NCBI GenBank assembly: GCA_947174735.1
Contig: CAMWKC010000012.1
Span: 1-17,807 of the forward strand
Reading direction: 5' to 3'
Origin: an uncultured Porphyromonadaceae bacterium
GTDB lineage: Bacteria; Bacteroidota; Bacteroidia; Bacteroidales; Muribaculaceae
Length of the DNA: 17,807 bases
In this document: positions 1 to 7,047 of the stretch, piece by piece
Layout of the letters: each line of letters begins with the position of its first letter
How positions within the stretch are numbered: the first letter of the stretch is position 1
The notes under the pieces: model-generated
The model's database searches: none
What the model saw: only the letters and a program-made list of their open reading frames with translations
Told to the model about the DNA's origin: nothing
Position numbers and translations under genes: made by a program

Positions 1-1
1 G

Positions 2-2074
2 CCTGGAGCACGTCGGGTATACGGTCATAGAGTATTCAATTCTCGTGCTCTGACTTTCGAACCCAGTGAAAATCTTGCTACACCACAGAATTATCATCTT
101 GGACCAGGTGACGAAGTTATAATTGATCTTTGGGGAGCATCGGAAGATCATCTGCGTCAAACTATCTCGCCTGAAGGTAGCATTATGATCTCTCAGATAG
201 GTCCTGTATACCTTAACGGTCTCACTATAAGTGACGCTAACAAACATATAAAAAGTCTGTTCTCACGTAAATATGCAGGTATGACTGACGCTGAGACCGA
301 TATTCAAGTGACATTAGGACAAGTTCGCACTATACAGGTAGATATACTTGGTGAAGTAGCTACTCCCGGTACATTTCGTATGTCACCTTTCTCGTCAGTA
401 TTTCATGCACTTTATCGTGCCGGTGGTATTAATGACATAGGTTCATTGCGTAATATACAGGTGTTACGTAATGGCAAGAAAATAGCCGGTGTCGATATCT
501 ATGACTATCTTTTCAATGGTAAGACCTCCGGAAATATACGTCTTCAGGAAGGTGATGTCATTATCGTACCCCCATACGATCAGCTTGTAAATATCGACGG
601 TAATGTAAAACGCCCAATGTATTACGAAATCAAACCTGGTGAGACTATAGCGGATCTGCTTAGTTTTGCCGGTGGTTTTACAGGTGACGCTTACAACGGC
701 ATGGTACGTCTATCGCGTCAGGCAGGTACAGAGAACGAGCTCTTCAATATCGAACGTTCCGAATTCAACTCTTATCGTCTGCAGGACGGTGATGTGCTGA
801 CTATAGGTACGATTCTTGACCGTTACTCAAACCGTGTTGAGGTCAAAGGTTCAGTATACCGTCCGGGCATATTTGCTATTGACCGCGAACTTTCAACAGT
901 AGGAGATCTTGTACGTAAAGCCGACGGCCTTACTGATGATGCTTATACAGAACGTGTGCTGTTATATCGTGAAGGACCGGATCTACAGCTTGAAGTAATA
1001 GCGCTCGACCTTGACGGCATTATTAACGGACGTATACCGGACGTTGAGCTCAAACGTAACGATATGTTGGTAATATCAAGCGTTCATGAGCTTCAGGAAC
1101 GTGGTGCACTTCAGATATACGGCCAGGTAGCACGTCCAGGATCATATCCTTATGCAGACAATATCACACTGGAAGACCTTATTTTTCAAGCCGGTGGTTT
1201 GTTACAGGGTGCTTCTACCGCTCGTGTAGATATTTCACGTCGCATTATAGATCCAGATTCTACTACTCCAACGCAGCAACTTGCTGAGCTTTTCACAGTA
1301 TCAATAGAAAACGGATTAGCTGTTGGCAAAGATCAAGGATTTAGGCTTAAGCCTTATGACCGTGTAGAAGTACGAACCTCACCGGGTTATTCTTCTCAAG
1401 AGGCAGTAACAATCGGTGGCGAAGTGCTTTTTGCCGGCAGTTACGTGCTTGAAAAACGTAATGAACGTATATCAGATATAGTCAGCCGTGCTGGAGGACT
1501 AATTGACGGAGCCTACATAAAAGGTGCCCATCTACAGCGTCGTCTCACTGAAGATGAATATTCGGCACGTCGTGAGACTTTACGCTTGGCAATGTCAAAT
1601 AATGATAATTCAGGTGACTCAATAGCACTCAGTAAAATTGATGTAGCCAGAACTTATAGTGTGGGTATAAATCTCGGTAAAGCTCTTGCCAATCCAGGAA
1701 CTGTCTATGATCTTGTGCTCCAACCCGGTGATAATCTCTTTATCCCTCAGGAACAGAGTGTGGTACGTATCATGGGTGATGTAATGTTTCCTAATGCTGT
1801 AGCCTATGAACCTGGTCAGAAACTTAAATACTATATCAAACAGGCAGGCGGTTACGGACAGAGTGCTAAAAAAGATAAGGCCTTTATAGTTTATCTTAAC
1901 GGTACTGTAGCTGAGGCCAAACGTAACACTCCTATTGAGCCTGGTTGCCAGATAATAGTCCCCAGTAAACCAGACCGTGAAAATACTAACTGGACCAAGG
2001 TACTGTCATTAGCTACCAGCTTCTCGTCAGTAGCAGCTTTAGCAGCAACTATCACCAATATTTTCAAAAAATAA
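2..2074 (+). CDS. Wza-type polysaccharide export protein with SLBB repeats (5' partial)
   Basis: Outer-membrane polysaccharide export protein. The reading frame is open from base 2, so the gene starts before the window; the ATG at 185 is internal. Visible residues about 30-118 form the Poly_export (Wza N-terminal) domain, beginning near YHLGPGDEVIIDLWG. At least six SLBB-like units follow, starting near visible residues 113, 196, 279, 370, 469 and 588, each opening with a strand-turn pattern such as VDILGEVATPGTF or VEVKGSVYRPGIF. The last ~25 residues form a hydrophobic or amphipathic helix before a KK end; by analogy with Wza this may be the outer-membrane barrel helix. That is inference. 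The signal peptide is out of view. The protein is longer than E. coli Wza, as is common in Bacteroidetes. The stop lies 12 bp before the Wzz gene, so the two are surely one operon. Confidence 0.93.
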   Translation, partial: PGARRVYGHRVFNSRALTFEPSENLATPQNYHLGPGDEVIIDLWGASEDHLRQTISPEGSIMISQIGPVYLNGLTISDANKHIKSLFSRKYAGMTDAETDIQVTLGQVRTIQVDILGEVATPGTFRMSPFSSVFHALYRAGGINDIGSLRNIQVLRNGKKIAGVDIYDYLFNGKTSGNIRLQEGDVIIVPPYDQLVNIDGNVKRPMYYEIKPGETIADLLSFAGGFTGDAYNGMVRLSRQAGTENELFNIERSEFNSYRLQDGDVLTIGTILDRYSNRVEVKGSVYRPGIFAIDRELSTVGDLVRKADGLTDDAYTERVLLYREGPDLQLEVIALDLDGIINGRIPDVELKRNDMLVISSVHELQERGALQIYGQVARPGSYPYADNITLEDLIFQAGGLLQGASTARVDISRRIIDPDSTTPTQQLAELFTVSIENGLAVGKDQGFRLKPYDRVEVRTSPGYSSQEAVTIGGEVLFAGSYVLEKRNERISDIVSRAGGLIDGAYIKGAHLQRRLTEDEYSARRETLRLAMSNNDNSGDSIALSKIDVARTYSVGINLGKALANPGTVYDLVLQPGDNLFIPQEQSVVRIMGDVMFPNAVAYEPGQKLKYYIKQAGGYGQSAKKDKAFIVYLNGTVAEAKRNTPIEPGCQIIVPSKPDRENTNWTKVLSLATSFSSVAALAATITNIFKK

Positions 2075-2086
2075 GTAGTCTCAATT

Positions 2087-3202
2087 ATGGACGATCAACT
2101 CGTAAAACACACCGACAACGACGGCGAAGAAAAAGAGATAGATCTTCTCGAATTAGCCGAAACGTTGTGGAAACAGCGTAAAAAGCTCATAATATGGGGC
2201 TGCATAGGGGCAGTAATAGGTTTGGTAGTAGCCTTTAGCATACCGCGTGAGTTCTCAGCACAGGTTAAACTGGCTCCAGAAGTCACTGATACAAAATCAA
2301 CCGGAGGTCTTGGGGCTCTGGCTTCAATGGCTGGTCTCGGGAGTGGTGCCACAGCCGGTATGGATGCTGTTTATCCACAGCTGTATCCTGATGTTGTAAG
2401 TAGTGTACCTTTCATGACAAGCCTCTTTAATGTACCTATACACACAAAACCTGATAAAGAAGGTAAAAGCCAAACTATGACAGTAGCTCAGTTTATGGAC
2501 GAGGAAACCTCTTCTCCCTGGTGGAGTGCTGTAATCGGACTGCCTTTCAAACTTATCGGTATGCTTAAGAGTGAAGACCCGGAAGATCCGAACCATAAGC
2601 TCAATCCTTTCCAGCTTACCAAAGACGAAAGCGATATGGTCGAGGCACTGTCAAAACGTGTTACCGCTTCGGTTGACGCAAAGACAAATGTAGTAACTAT
2701 CGATGTACAAATGCAAGATCCTGTAGTGTCAGCTCTTCTTGCTGATACAGTGGTAGCACGTCTGAAGAACTACATCACCGACTACCGTACAAATAAATCA
2801 CGTCAGGATCTTAAATACGCTGAAACCCTCAACGAAGAGGCACAAGCCAACTACTACAAAGCCCAACAACGTCTGGCTAACTATCTGGACCGGCATCAGG
2901 GACTCGCTTTCAAATCAGGTCAGATAGAACGTGAACGTCTTGAGAACGAAACCTCATTAGCTTTCAGTCTCTACAATCAGACAGCACAACAGGTACAGAA
3001 AGCTCAGGCTAAAGTCCAGGAAACAACACCGGTATATGCCGTAGTCTCTCCAGCGACAGTACCTATCAAACCCTCAGCTCCACGAAAAGTCCTTATACTT
3101 GCAGGCTTCATCTTTTTAGCTGTAGTAGCTTGCGCAGGATGGATACTTTTCCTTGAACCTACCCTTAACGCCTATAAGGCTCGCAAGACAACGGAGGCTT
3201 AA
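2087..3202 (+). CDS. Wzz-family chain-length determinant / polysaccharide co-polymerase
   Basis: Inner-membrane polysaccharide co-polymerase of 371 aa. The architecture is typical of Wzz: a short acidic cytoplasmic N-terminus, a first membrane segment near residues 33-52, a large periplasmic domain, and a second membrane segment near 335-356 preceded by a proline-rich stretch (PATVPIKPSAP). Residues about 238-312 are rich in charged and Gln/Ala residues and should form the long helices or coiled coil of the family. No Walker motifs or C-terminal Tyr-rich tail are visible, so it is not fused to a tyrosine kinase. It follows the export gene by 12 bp and precedes the M23 peptidase by 4 bp. The three products would form or service one trans-envelope export path. 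Whether it controls chain length in a Wzy pathway is inferred from the family alone, because no polymerase or flippase is in the window. Confidence 0.92.
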   Translation: MDDQLVKHTDNDGEEKEIDLLELAETLWKQRKKLIIWGCIGAVIGLVVAFSIPREFSAQVKLAPEVTDTKSTGGLGALASMAGLGSGATAGMDAVYPQLYPDVVSSVPFMTSLFNVPIHTKPDKEGKSQTMTVAQFMDEETSSPWWSAVIGLPFKLIGMLKSEDPEDPNHKLNPFQLTKDESDMVEALSKRVTASVDAKTNVVTIDVQMQDPVVSALLADTVVARLKNYITDYRTNKSRQDLKYAETLNEEAQANYYKAQQRLANYLDRHQGLAFKSGQIERERLENETSLAFSLYNQTAQQVQKAQAKVQETTPVYAVVSPATVPIKPSAPRKVLILAGFIFLAVVACAGWILFLEPTLNAYKARKTTEA

Positions 3203-3206
3203 TCTG

Positions 3207-4010
3207 ATGCGCCGACTGTTAAGTATACCGGCGCTTCTCGCTCTTATATGTACTGTCACGTCTTATCATACAGACGCACAGGGCATCACTGACATACTGT
3301 CGCTCATAGCACGCGGTGACACCGCAAAGTCTATGAGCGACAGTATTGTAAAACACAATACGGGAAGCGTCCTAAGTTTTATAATCGAGGCTGAGACAGA
3401 TGACAGTGATGCTGACATCGAGGCCTGGGATATAGCACGGGCTCTTGATGCCTGTGGAGAAGCATGGAATGATTCCTCATACACTCTCACCGGCGATGCT
3501 TTAGGATATATAAGCAAGGTCTATGCTACTAATGACTTCTATAAATCCGGGGCATGGGATTTACAGCAACTTGAGCCTATGGAAATAGGTGTCCCACCCA
3601 AAGCACTACTTGAATTTACCGGCGGCCTTCTACGCAATGCTCCGCGGTTCGGACGTCTGACCTCCGGATTCGGTTTTCGTCCGCGGTTCGGACGTATGCA
3701 CAAAGGTCTTGATTTTGCTATGGCTGTCGGTGATACTGTTCATGTTCCATTGAGCGGTACAGTGAGCCATGTAGGTACAGGTAAAGGATATGGAACTTAC
3801 GTTATTATTATGCATGGCGGTGGCCTTGAGACTCGTTATGCACATCTACAGGCAAGTCTTGTACAACCGGGTGATGTAGTAAATTTAGGAGATGCTATAG
3901 CACTAAGCGGTAACACCGGTAATTCAACCGGTCCTCATCTTCACTTTGAAACACGTTTCTATGGCACAGCAGTTGACCCAAGACAGGTATTTACCTTCAG
4001 CGGTTTTTGA
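3207..4010 (+). CDS. Secreted M23-family metallopeptidase (LytM/peptidoglycan endopeptidase type)
   Basis: Peptidase of 267 aa. I chose the ATG at 3207 because it directly starts a signal peptide (MRRLLSIPALLALICTVTS, probable cleavage near residue 25). An upstream ATG at 3153 would overlap the Wzz gene by 50 bp and put a charged stretch before the signal. The C-terminal half is a complete LytM fold with all expected zinc and catalytic residues: H165 and D169 in HKGLD, H213 in RYAH, and H244/H246 in HLHFE. M23 enzymes cut peptide cross-links in peptidoglycan. The middle region (about 30-140) has no domain I recognise. Its place right after Wzz suggests it opens or remodels the wall along the polysaccharide export route; this is inference. 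No lipobox Cys is seen, so it is probably periplasmic. Confidence 0.92.
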   Translation: MRRLLSIPALLALICTVTSYHTDAQGITDILSLIARGDTAKSMSDSIVKHNTGSVLSFIIEAETDDSDADIEAWDIARALDACGEAWNDSSYTLTGDALGYISKVYATNDFYKSGAWDLQQLEPMEIGVPPKALLEFTGGLLRNAPRFGRLTSGFGFRPRFGRMHKGLDFAMAVGDTVHVPLSGTVSHVGTGKGYGTYVIIMHGGGLETRYAHLQASLVQPGDVVNLGDAIALSGNTGNSTGPHLHFETRFYGTAVDPRQVFTFSGF

Positions 4011-4036
4011 ATTAAAAACAAAAAGAAATTTCTATT

Positions 4037-4795
4037 ATGGCTGACAATTATCTGGAACGAAAAATGGAAGATTTACGCTCAGGGCGCCTGGGTAGTACCA
4101 GTAAGATGAATACCTCTCGAGCTGTGTATTCTTCACAACCGTCAGCCGGAAACAACAAAACTGTAAGCTTCAATCTTACGTCAAGACGTATATTAATTAT
4201 TGGCGGTTATTCAGGTATAGGAAACAGTATAACACAAGCTTTTATCAAGGCAGGCTGTCGTGTGGCAGTATTTGATACAGCTCAAGAAAAAGGTCAAAAT
4301 ACTACTAAAGACGGTAGAATACGTTTCACACCTTTTGTACCTGAAGATATATCAACTCTCGAACGTGCCTGGCAAAATCTTATAACAGCTTGGCATGATG
4401 TAGATACGGTGATAATCGCTGTCCAAATTCTAGATATATATACTTTAGCAAAGTGGTGGGCCTTACGACGTAATACTCATCCTATAGCCAGTTTACATAA
4501 TAGTATCATACTGCTTCTTTATCCTACTCGGAATTATCTTAATCAGGAGAACAATTCTATATCTCAAAACAATACTTCCTCCCAGCCGACGTCAGCGGTC
4601 GGCCAGGAGGAAGCAGATACAATTATATCAGAAAAAAATATCGATACTGTATTATATCGCCTTTACAACATACTTCATGAACACAACATAGATGTAAAAG
4701 CCTTAGGATATGTAGACAATAATAACAAAACTGTTCAGAATTGTCTGTTCTTAGCAGTACCTGGTATGGGAAATAACCGTATTATTATGTATTGA
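4037..4795 (+). CDS. SDR-like Rossmann-fold protein, catalytic motif not visible
   Basis: Protein of 252 aa. Residues 51-80 read as the first strand, glycine-rich turn and second strand of a short-chain dehydrogenase (RRILIIGGYSGIGNSI, then VAVFD), so a dinucleotide-binding fold is likely. The classical SDR signs after that are missing: there is no NAG motif and no YxxxK in the region that should hold the active site (about 150-170, ILLLYPTRNYL). The first 45 residues are a polar leader (MADNYLERKMEDLRSGR) that resembles leaders I recall from Bacteroidales SDR proteins. Residues 180-193 are encoded by a strong GC-rich hairpin inside an otherwise AT-rich gene. It follows the M23 gene by 26 bp and is the last gene of the polysaccharide operon. 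It may be a degenerate or regulatory SDR; no substrate can be assigned. Confidence 0.75.
   Translation: MADNYLERKMEDLRSGRLGSTSKMNTSRAVYSSQPSAGNNKTVSFNLTSRRILIIGGYSGIGNSITQAFIKAGCRVAVFDTAQEKGQNTTKDGRIRFTPFVPEDISTLERAWQNLITAWHDVDTVIIAVQILDIYTLAKWWALRRNTHPIASLHNSIILLLYPTRNYLNQENNSISQNNTSSQPTSAVGQEEADTIISEKNIDTVLYRLYNILHEHNIDVKALGYVDNNNKTVQNCLFLAVPGMGNNRIIMY
4575..4613 (+). repeat. Intragenic 39-nt hairpin inside the SDR-like gene
   Basis: Arms CTTCCTCC (4575-4582) and GGAGGAAG (4606-4613) pair perfectly. A CA/CA internal mismatch follows, then GCCGAC (4585-4590) pairs with GTCGGC (4598-4603) around a 7-nt loop. The block is clearly richer in G+C than its surroundings and its length is exactly 13 codons. 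No T-run follows on the plus strand, so it is not a standard terminator there. It could be a small palindromic element inserted in frame, or an RNA structure. Its origin is inference. Confidence 0.7.
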
Positions 4796-4799
4796 AATC

Positions 4800-5846
4800 T
4801 TAACGTACACCGAAAGCGAAACGTATGATTTCATCATAATGCTCACTCGGGCGTAATAGCTGACTCGGGAAAGTCGAGTTATGAGGAGCATCCGGCATAC
4901 CCTGAGCCTCAATAGCCACACCATCATAATCGGCATAAGAATGCCCGGAACAATTATTCGGACAACCGGCCAGCCAGTTACCTGTATATATCTGTACGCC
5001 TGGCTGTGTAGTAGATACTTTCAGTACACGCCCGCTACGAGGAGCATGAAGCACCACAACATCTTCAGCAAGAACACCTTTTGTATAGTCATCTACTACC
5101 CAGCAAGCATCGTAACCCTTACCATAATCAAGAGCCGGGAAAGTTGTCTTTATGTCACGTCCCAGTGTTTTGGTTACAGTAAAGTCCATAGGGGTATCTG
5201 TCACAGGAGCCATTTCACCGGTAGGAATAAGAGTATTGTCAGTAGGTAGATAACGCGAAGCATGCATAGTCATCTCATGGTCCAGTACACTGCCTGAATC
5301 AGCACCGTCAAGATTCCAGTAAGCATGATTGGTAAGATTTACCACAGTCGGTGCATCAGTATCAGCCTCAAGACGAAGAGTCAGTACATTATCTTCATTC
5401 CATGTATAAGTAGCTGAAGCAGTAAGAGCTCCGGGGTAGTGTTCCTCACCATCCTTGGAATTATATATAAAACGCACACCATCAGTCAAAATCTCTGTTT
5501 TCCATATCTGATTCTGGAAACCTTCAGGACCACCGTGCAGAGCATTAGGACCATTATTGATAGCAAGCTGATACTTAGTACCATCAATCACAAGCTCTCC
5601 TTTGGCTATACGATTAGCGTAACGACCAGGCACCTTGCCCATACAAGGACCATCAGTAATGTAGTCGGCGGGATCAGCATAACGAAGAGCAACATTTTCA
5701 ATATGCCCATCTTTATCCGGCACACATACCTCTACAATACCGGCTCCCAAAGACGATAAAGTAACTGAGGCACCTTTATCATTGATAATGGTAACAAGAG
5801 TAATTTCGCCACGTGGCGAAGCAACTTTCCGTGAAGAAATCTTCAT
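4800..5846 (-). CDS. galM: Aldose 1-epimerase (galactose mutarotase)
   Basis: Interconverts the beta and alpha anomers of galactose so that galactokinase can act. The protein has 348 aa, the usual length, and no signal peptide, so it is cytoplasmic. The GalM active-site motifs are all present: H104 in NALHGG, H174 in TNHAYWNL, D246 in GYDACW, and the catalytic base E313 in AIEAQGMPDAPHN. It is the last gene of the beta-galactosidase-galK-galM unit and lies 15 bp after galK. Its stop is only 4 bp from the stop of the convergent SDR-like gene, and no terminator is visible between them. Confidence in the function is high from motifs and neighbours together. Confidence 0.95.
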   Translation of the reverse strand: MKISSRKVASPRGEITLVTIINDKGASVTLSSLGAGIVEVCVPDKDGHIENVALRYADPADYITDGPCMGKVPGRYANRIAKGELVIDGTKYQLAINNGPNALHGGPEGFQNQIWKTEILTDGVRFIYNSKDGEEHYPGALTASATYTWNEDNVLTLRLEADTDAPTVVNLTNHAYWNLDGADSGSVLDHEMTMHASRYLPTDNTLIPTGEMAPVTDTPMDFTVTKTLGRDIKTTFPALDYGKGYDACWVVDDYTKGVLAEDVVVLHAPRSGRVLKVSTTQPGVQIYTGNWLAGCPNNCSGHSYADYDGVAIEAQGMPDAPHNSTFPSQLLRPSEHYDEIIRFAFGVR

Positions 5847-5861
5847 GACAGTCAGACAAAA

Positions 5862-7013
5862 TTACTCCTCATAACGGCGTGCACCGTCAGATATAACAAC
5901 ATCATATATATTAGGCTCGTGACCATACTTCTCATTGAAGCGAGCTTTCACTTCCTCAACAAATTTATCGTGCAGGTCATCTTTCACTAAGTTTATAGTA
6001 CAGCCGCCGAAACCACCGCCCATAATGCGTGAACCCGTTACACCGAGGTCTTTAGCTACATCATTCAGGAAGTCAAGCTCTTCACAGCTTACTTCATAAT
6101 CTTTCGAAAGACCGCGATGAGTTTCATACATCTTCTGTCCTACTGTCTCATAATCTCCGGCTACCAGGGCATCACACACAGCTAAGACACGATCTTTCTC
6201 CTCAAGTACAAACTTAGCACGGAAATAATCTTCAGCACTTATGTCACTCTTAATAGCGTTAAGAGCCTCCATTGTGGCATCACGTAATGTTTCCACACCT
6301 AAGCGCTTGGCTACACGTTCGCAACTTTCACGACGACGATTATAGGGAGAGTCAGCTAACTCATGCTTCACACGGCTATCTACCAGTACCAGTTTATAAC
6401 CTTCAGGATCAAAAGGATAATATTCATGCTCAAGTGAACGGCAGTCAAGACGCATCAGATGCCCCTTCTTACCAAATACTGAAGCGAACTGGTCCATAAT
6501 GCCACAGTTAACACCACAATAATTATGTTCCGTGCTCTGACCGATCTTAGCAAGCTCGAATTTATCAATAGAGTTACCGTTAAAAAGGTCATTCAGAGCA
6601 AAGGCAAAACAGCTTTCCAATGCAGCTGAGCTACTGAGACCGGCACCAAGAGGTACATTACCCGCAAATACCGTATCGAAAGGTTTTACCTGACCGCCAC
6701 GCTTCAGAATCTCACGGCATACACCGAAGATATAACGTGCCCACGACTGTTTGGGAGCATCTTCTTCATTAAGGCCGAATTCGGCATAATCCTCAAGGTC
6801 AACTGAATAAGCACGAACCTTATCCAAGCCGTTAGGACGTATTTCAGCCATCATAATTTTATCAATGGCTCCGGGGAACACGAAACCACCGTTATAATCT
6901 GTATGTTCACCAATTAGATTTATACGGCCGGCCGATGCGTAGAGCGTACCTGACTCGCCGAATTTCTCCTTGAAGATCTGCTGAATCTTCTCCTTCATGT
7001 CTTTTGTTGTCAT
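5862..7013 (-). CDS. galK: Galactokinase
   Basis: Phosphorylates alpha-D-galactose to galactose-1-phosphate with ATP in the cytoplasm, the first step of the Leloir pathway. The protein has 383 aa, the typical size. It carries the galactokinase signature (GRINLIGEHTDYNGG, residues 29-43, containing catalytic R30), the GHMP ATP-binding loop (PLGAGLSSSAALE, 121-133), the catalytic Asp in GIMDQF (D174), and the C-terminal GHMP motif GGGFGG (332-337). It sits 34 bp after the beta-galactosidase and 15 bp before galM on the same strand, so the three are probably co-transcribed. No galT or galE is in the window. Confidence 0.97.
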   Translation of the reverse strand: MTTKDMKEKIQQIFKEKFGESGTLYASAGRINLIGEHTDYNGGFVFPGAIDKIMMAEIRPNGLDKVRAYSVDLEDYAEFGLNEEDAPKQSWARYIFGVCREILKRGGQVKPFDTVFAGNVPLGAGLSSSAALESCFAFALNDLFNGNSIDKFELAKIGQSTEHNYCGVNCGIMDQFASVFGKKGHLMRLDCRSLEHEYYPFDPEGYKLVLVDSRVKHELADSPYNRRRESCERVAKRLGVETLRDATMEALNAIKSDISAEDYFRAKFVLEEKDRVLAVCDALVAGDYETVGQKMYETHRGLSKDYEVSCEELDFLNDVAKDLGVTGSRIMGGGFGGCTINLVKDDLHDKFVEEVKARFNEKYGHEPNIYDVVISDGARRYEE

Positions 7014-7047
7014 GGTTGGTTTTAAGTTATATATTTAGGTTATAGGA

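Noticed and set aside
3153..3206. Upstream ATG that would extend the M23 peptidase by 18 residues
   Set aside because: It overlaps the Wzz gene and places charged residues before a good signal peptide; the ATG at 3207 fits better.
4881..5759. Plus-strand open frames opposite galM
   Set aside because: They are antisense shadows of a strongly conserved gene with no recognisable protein features.
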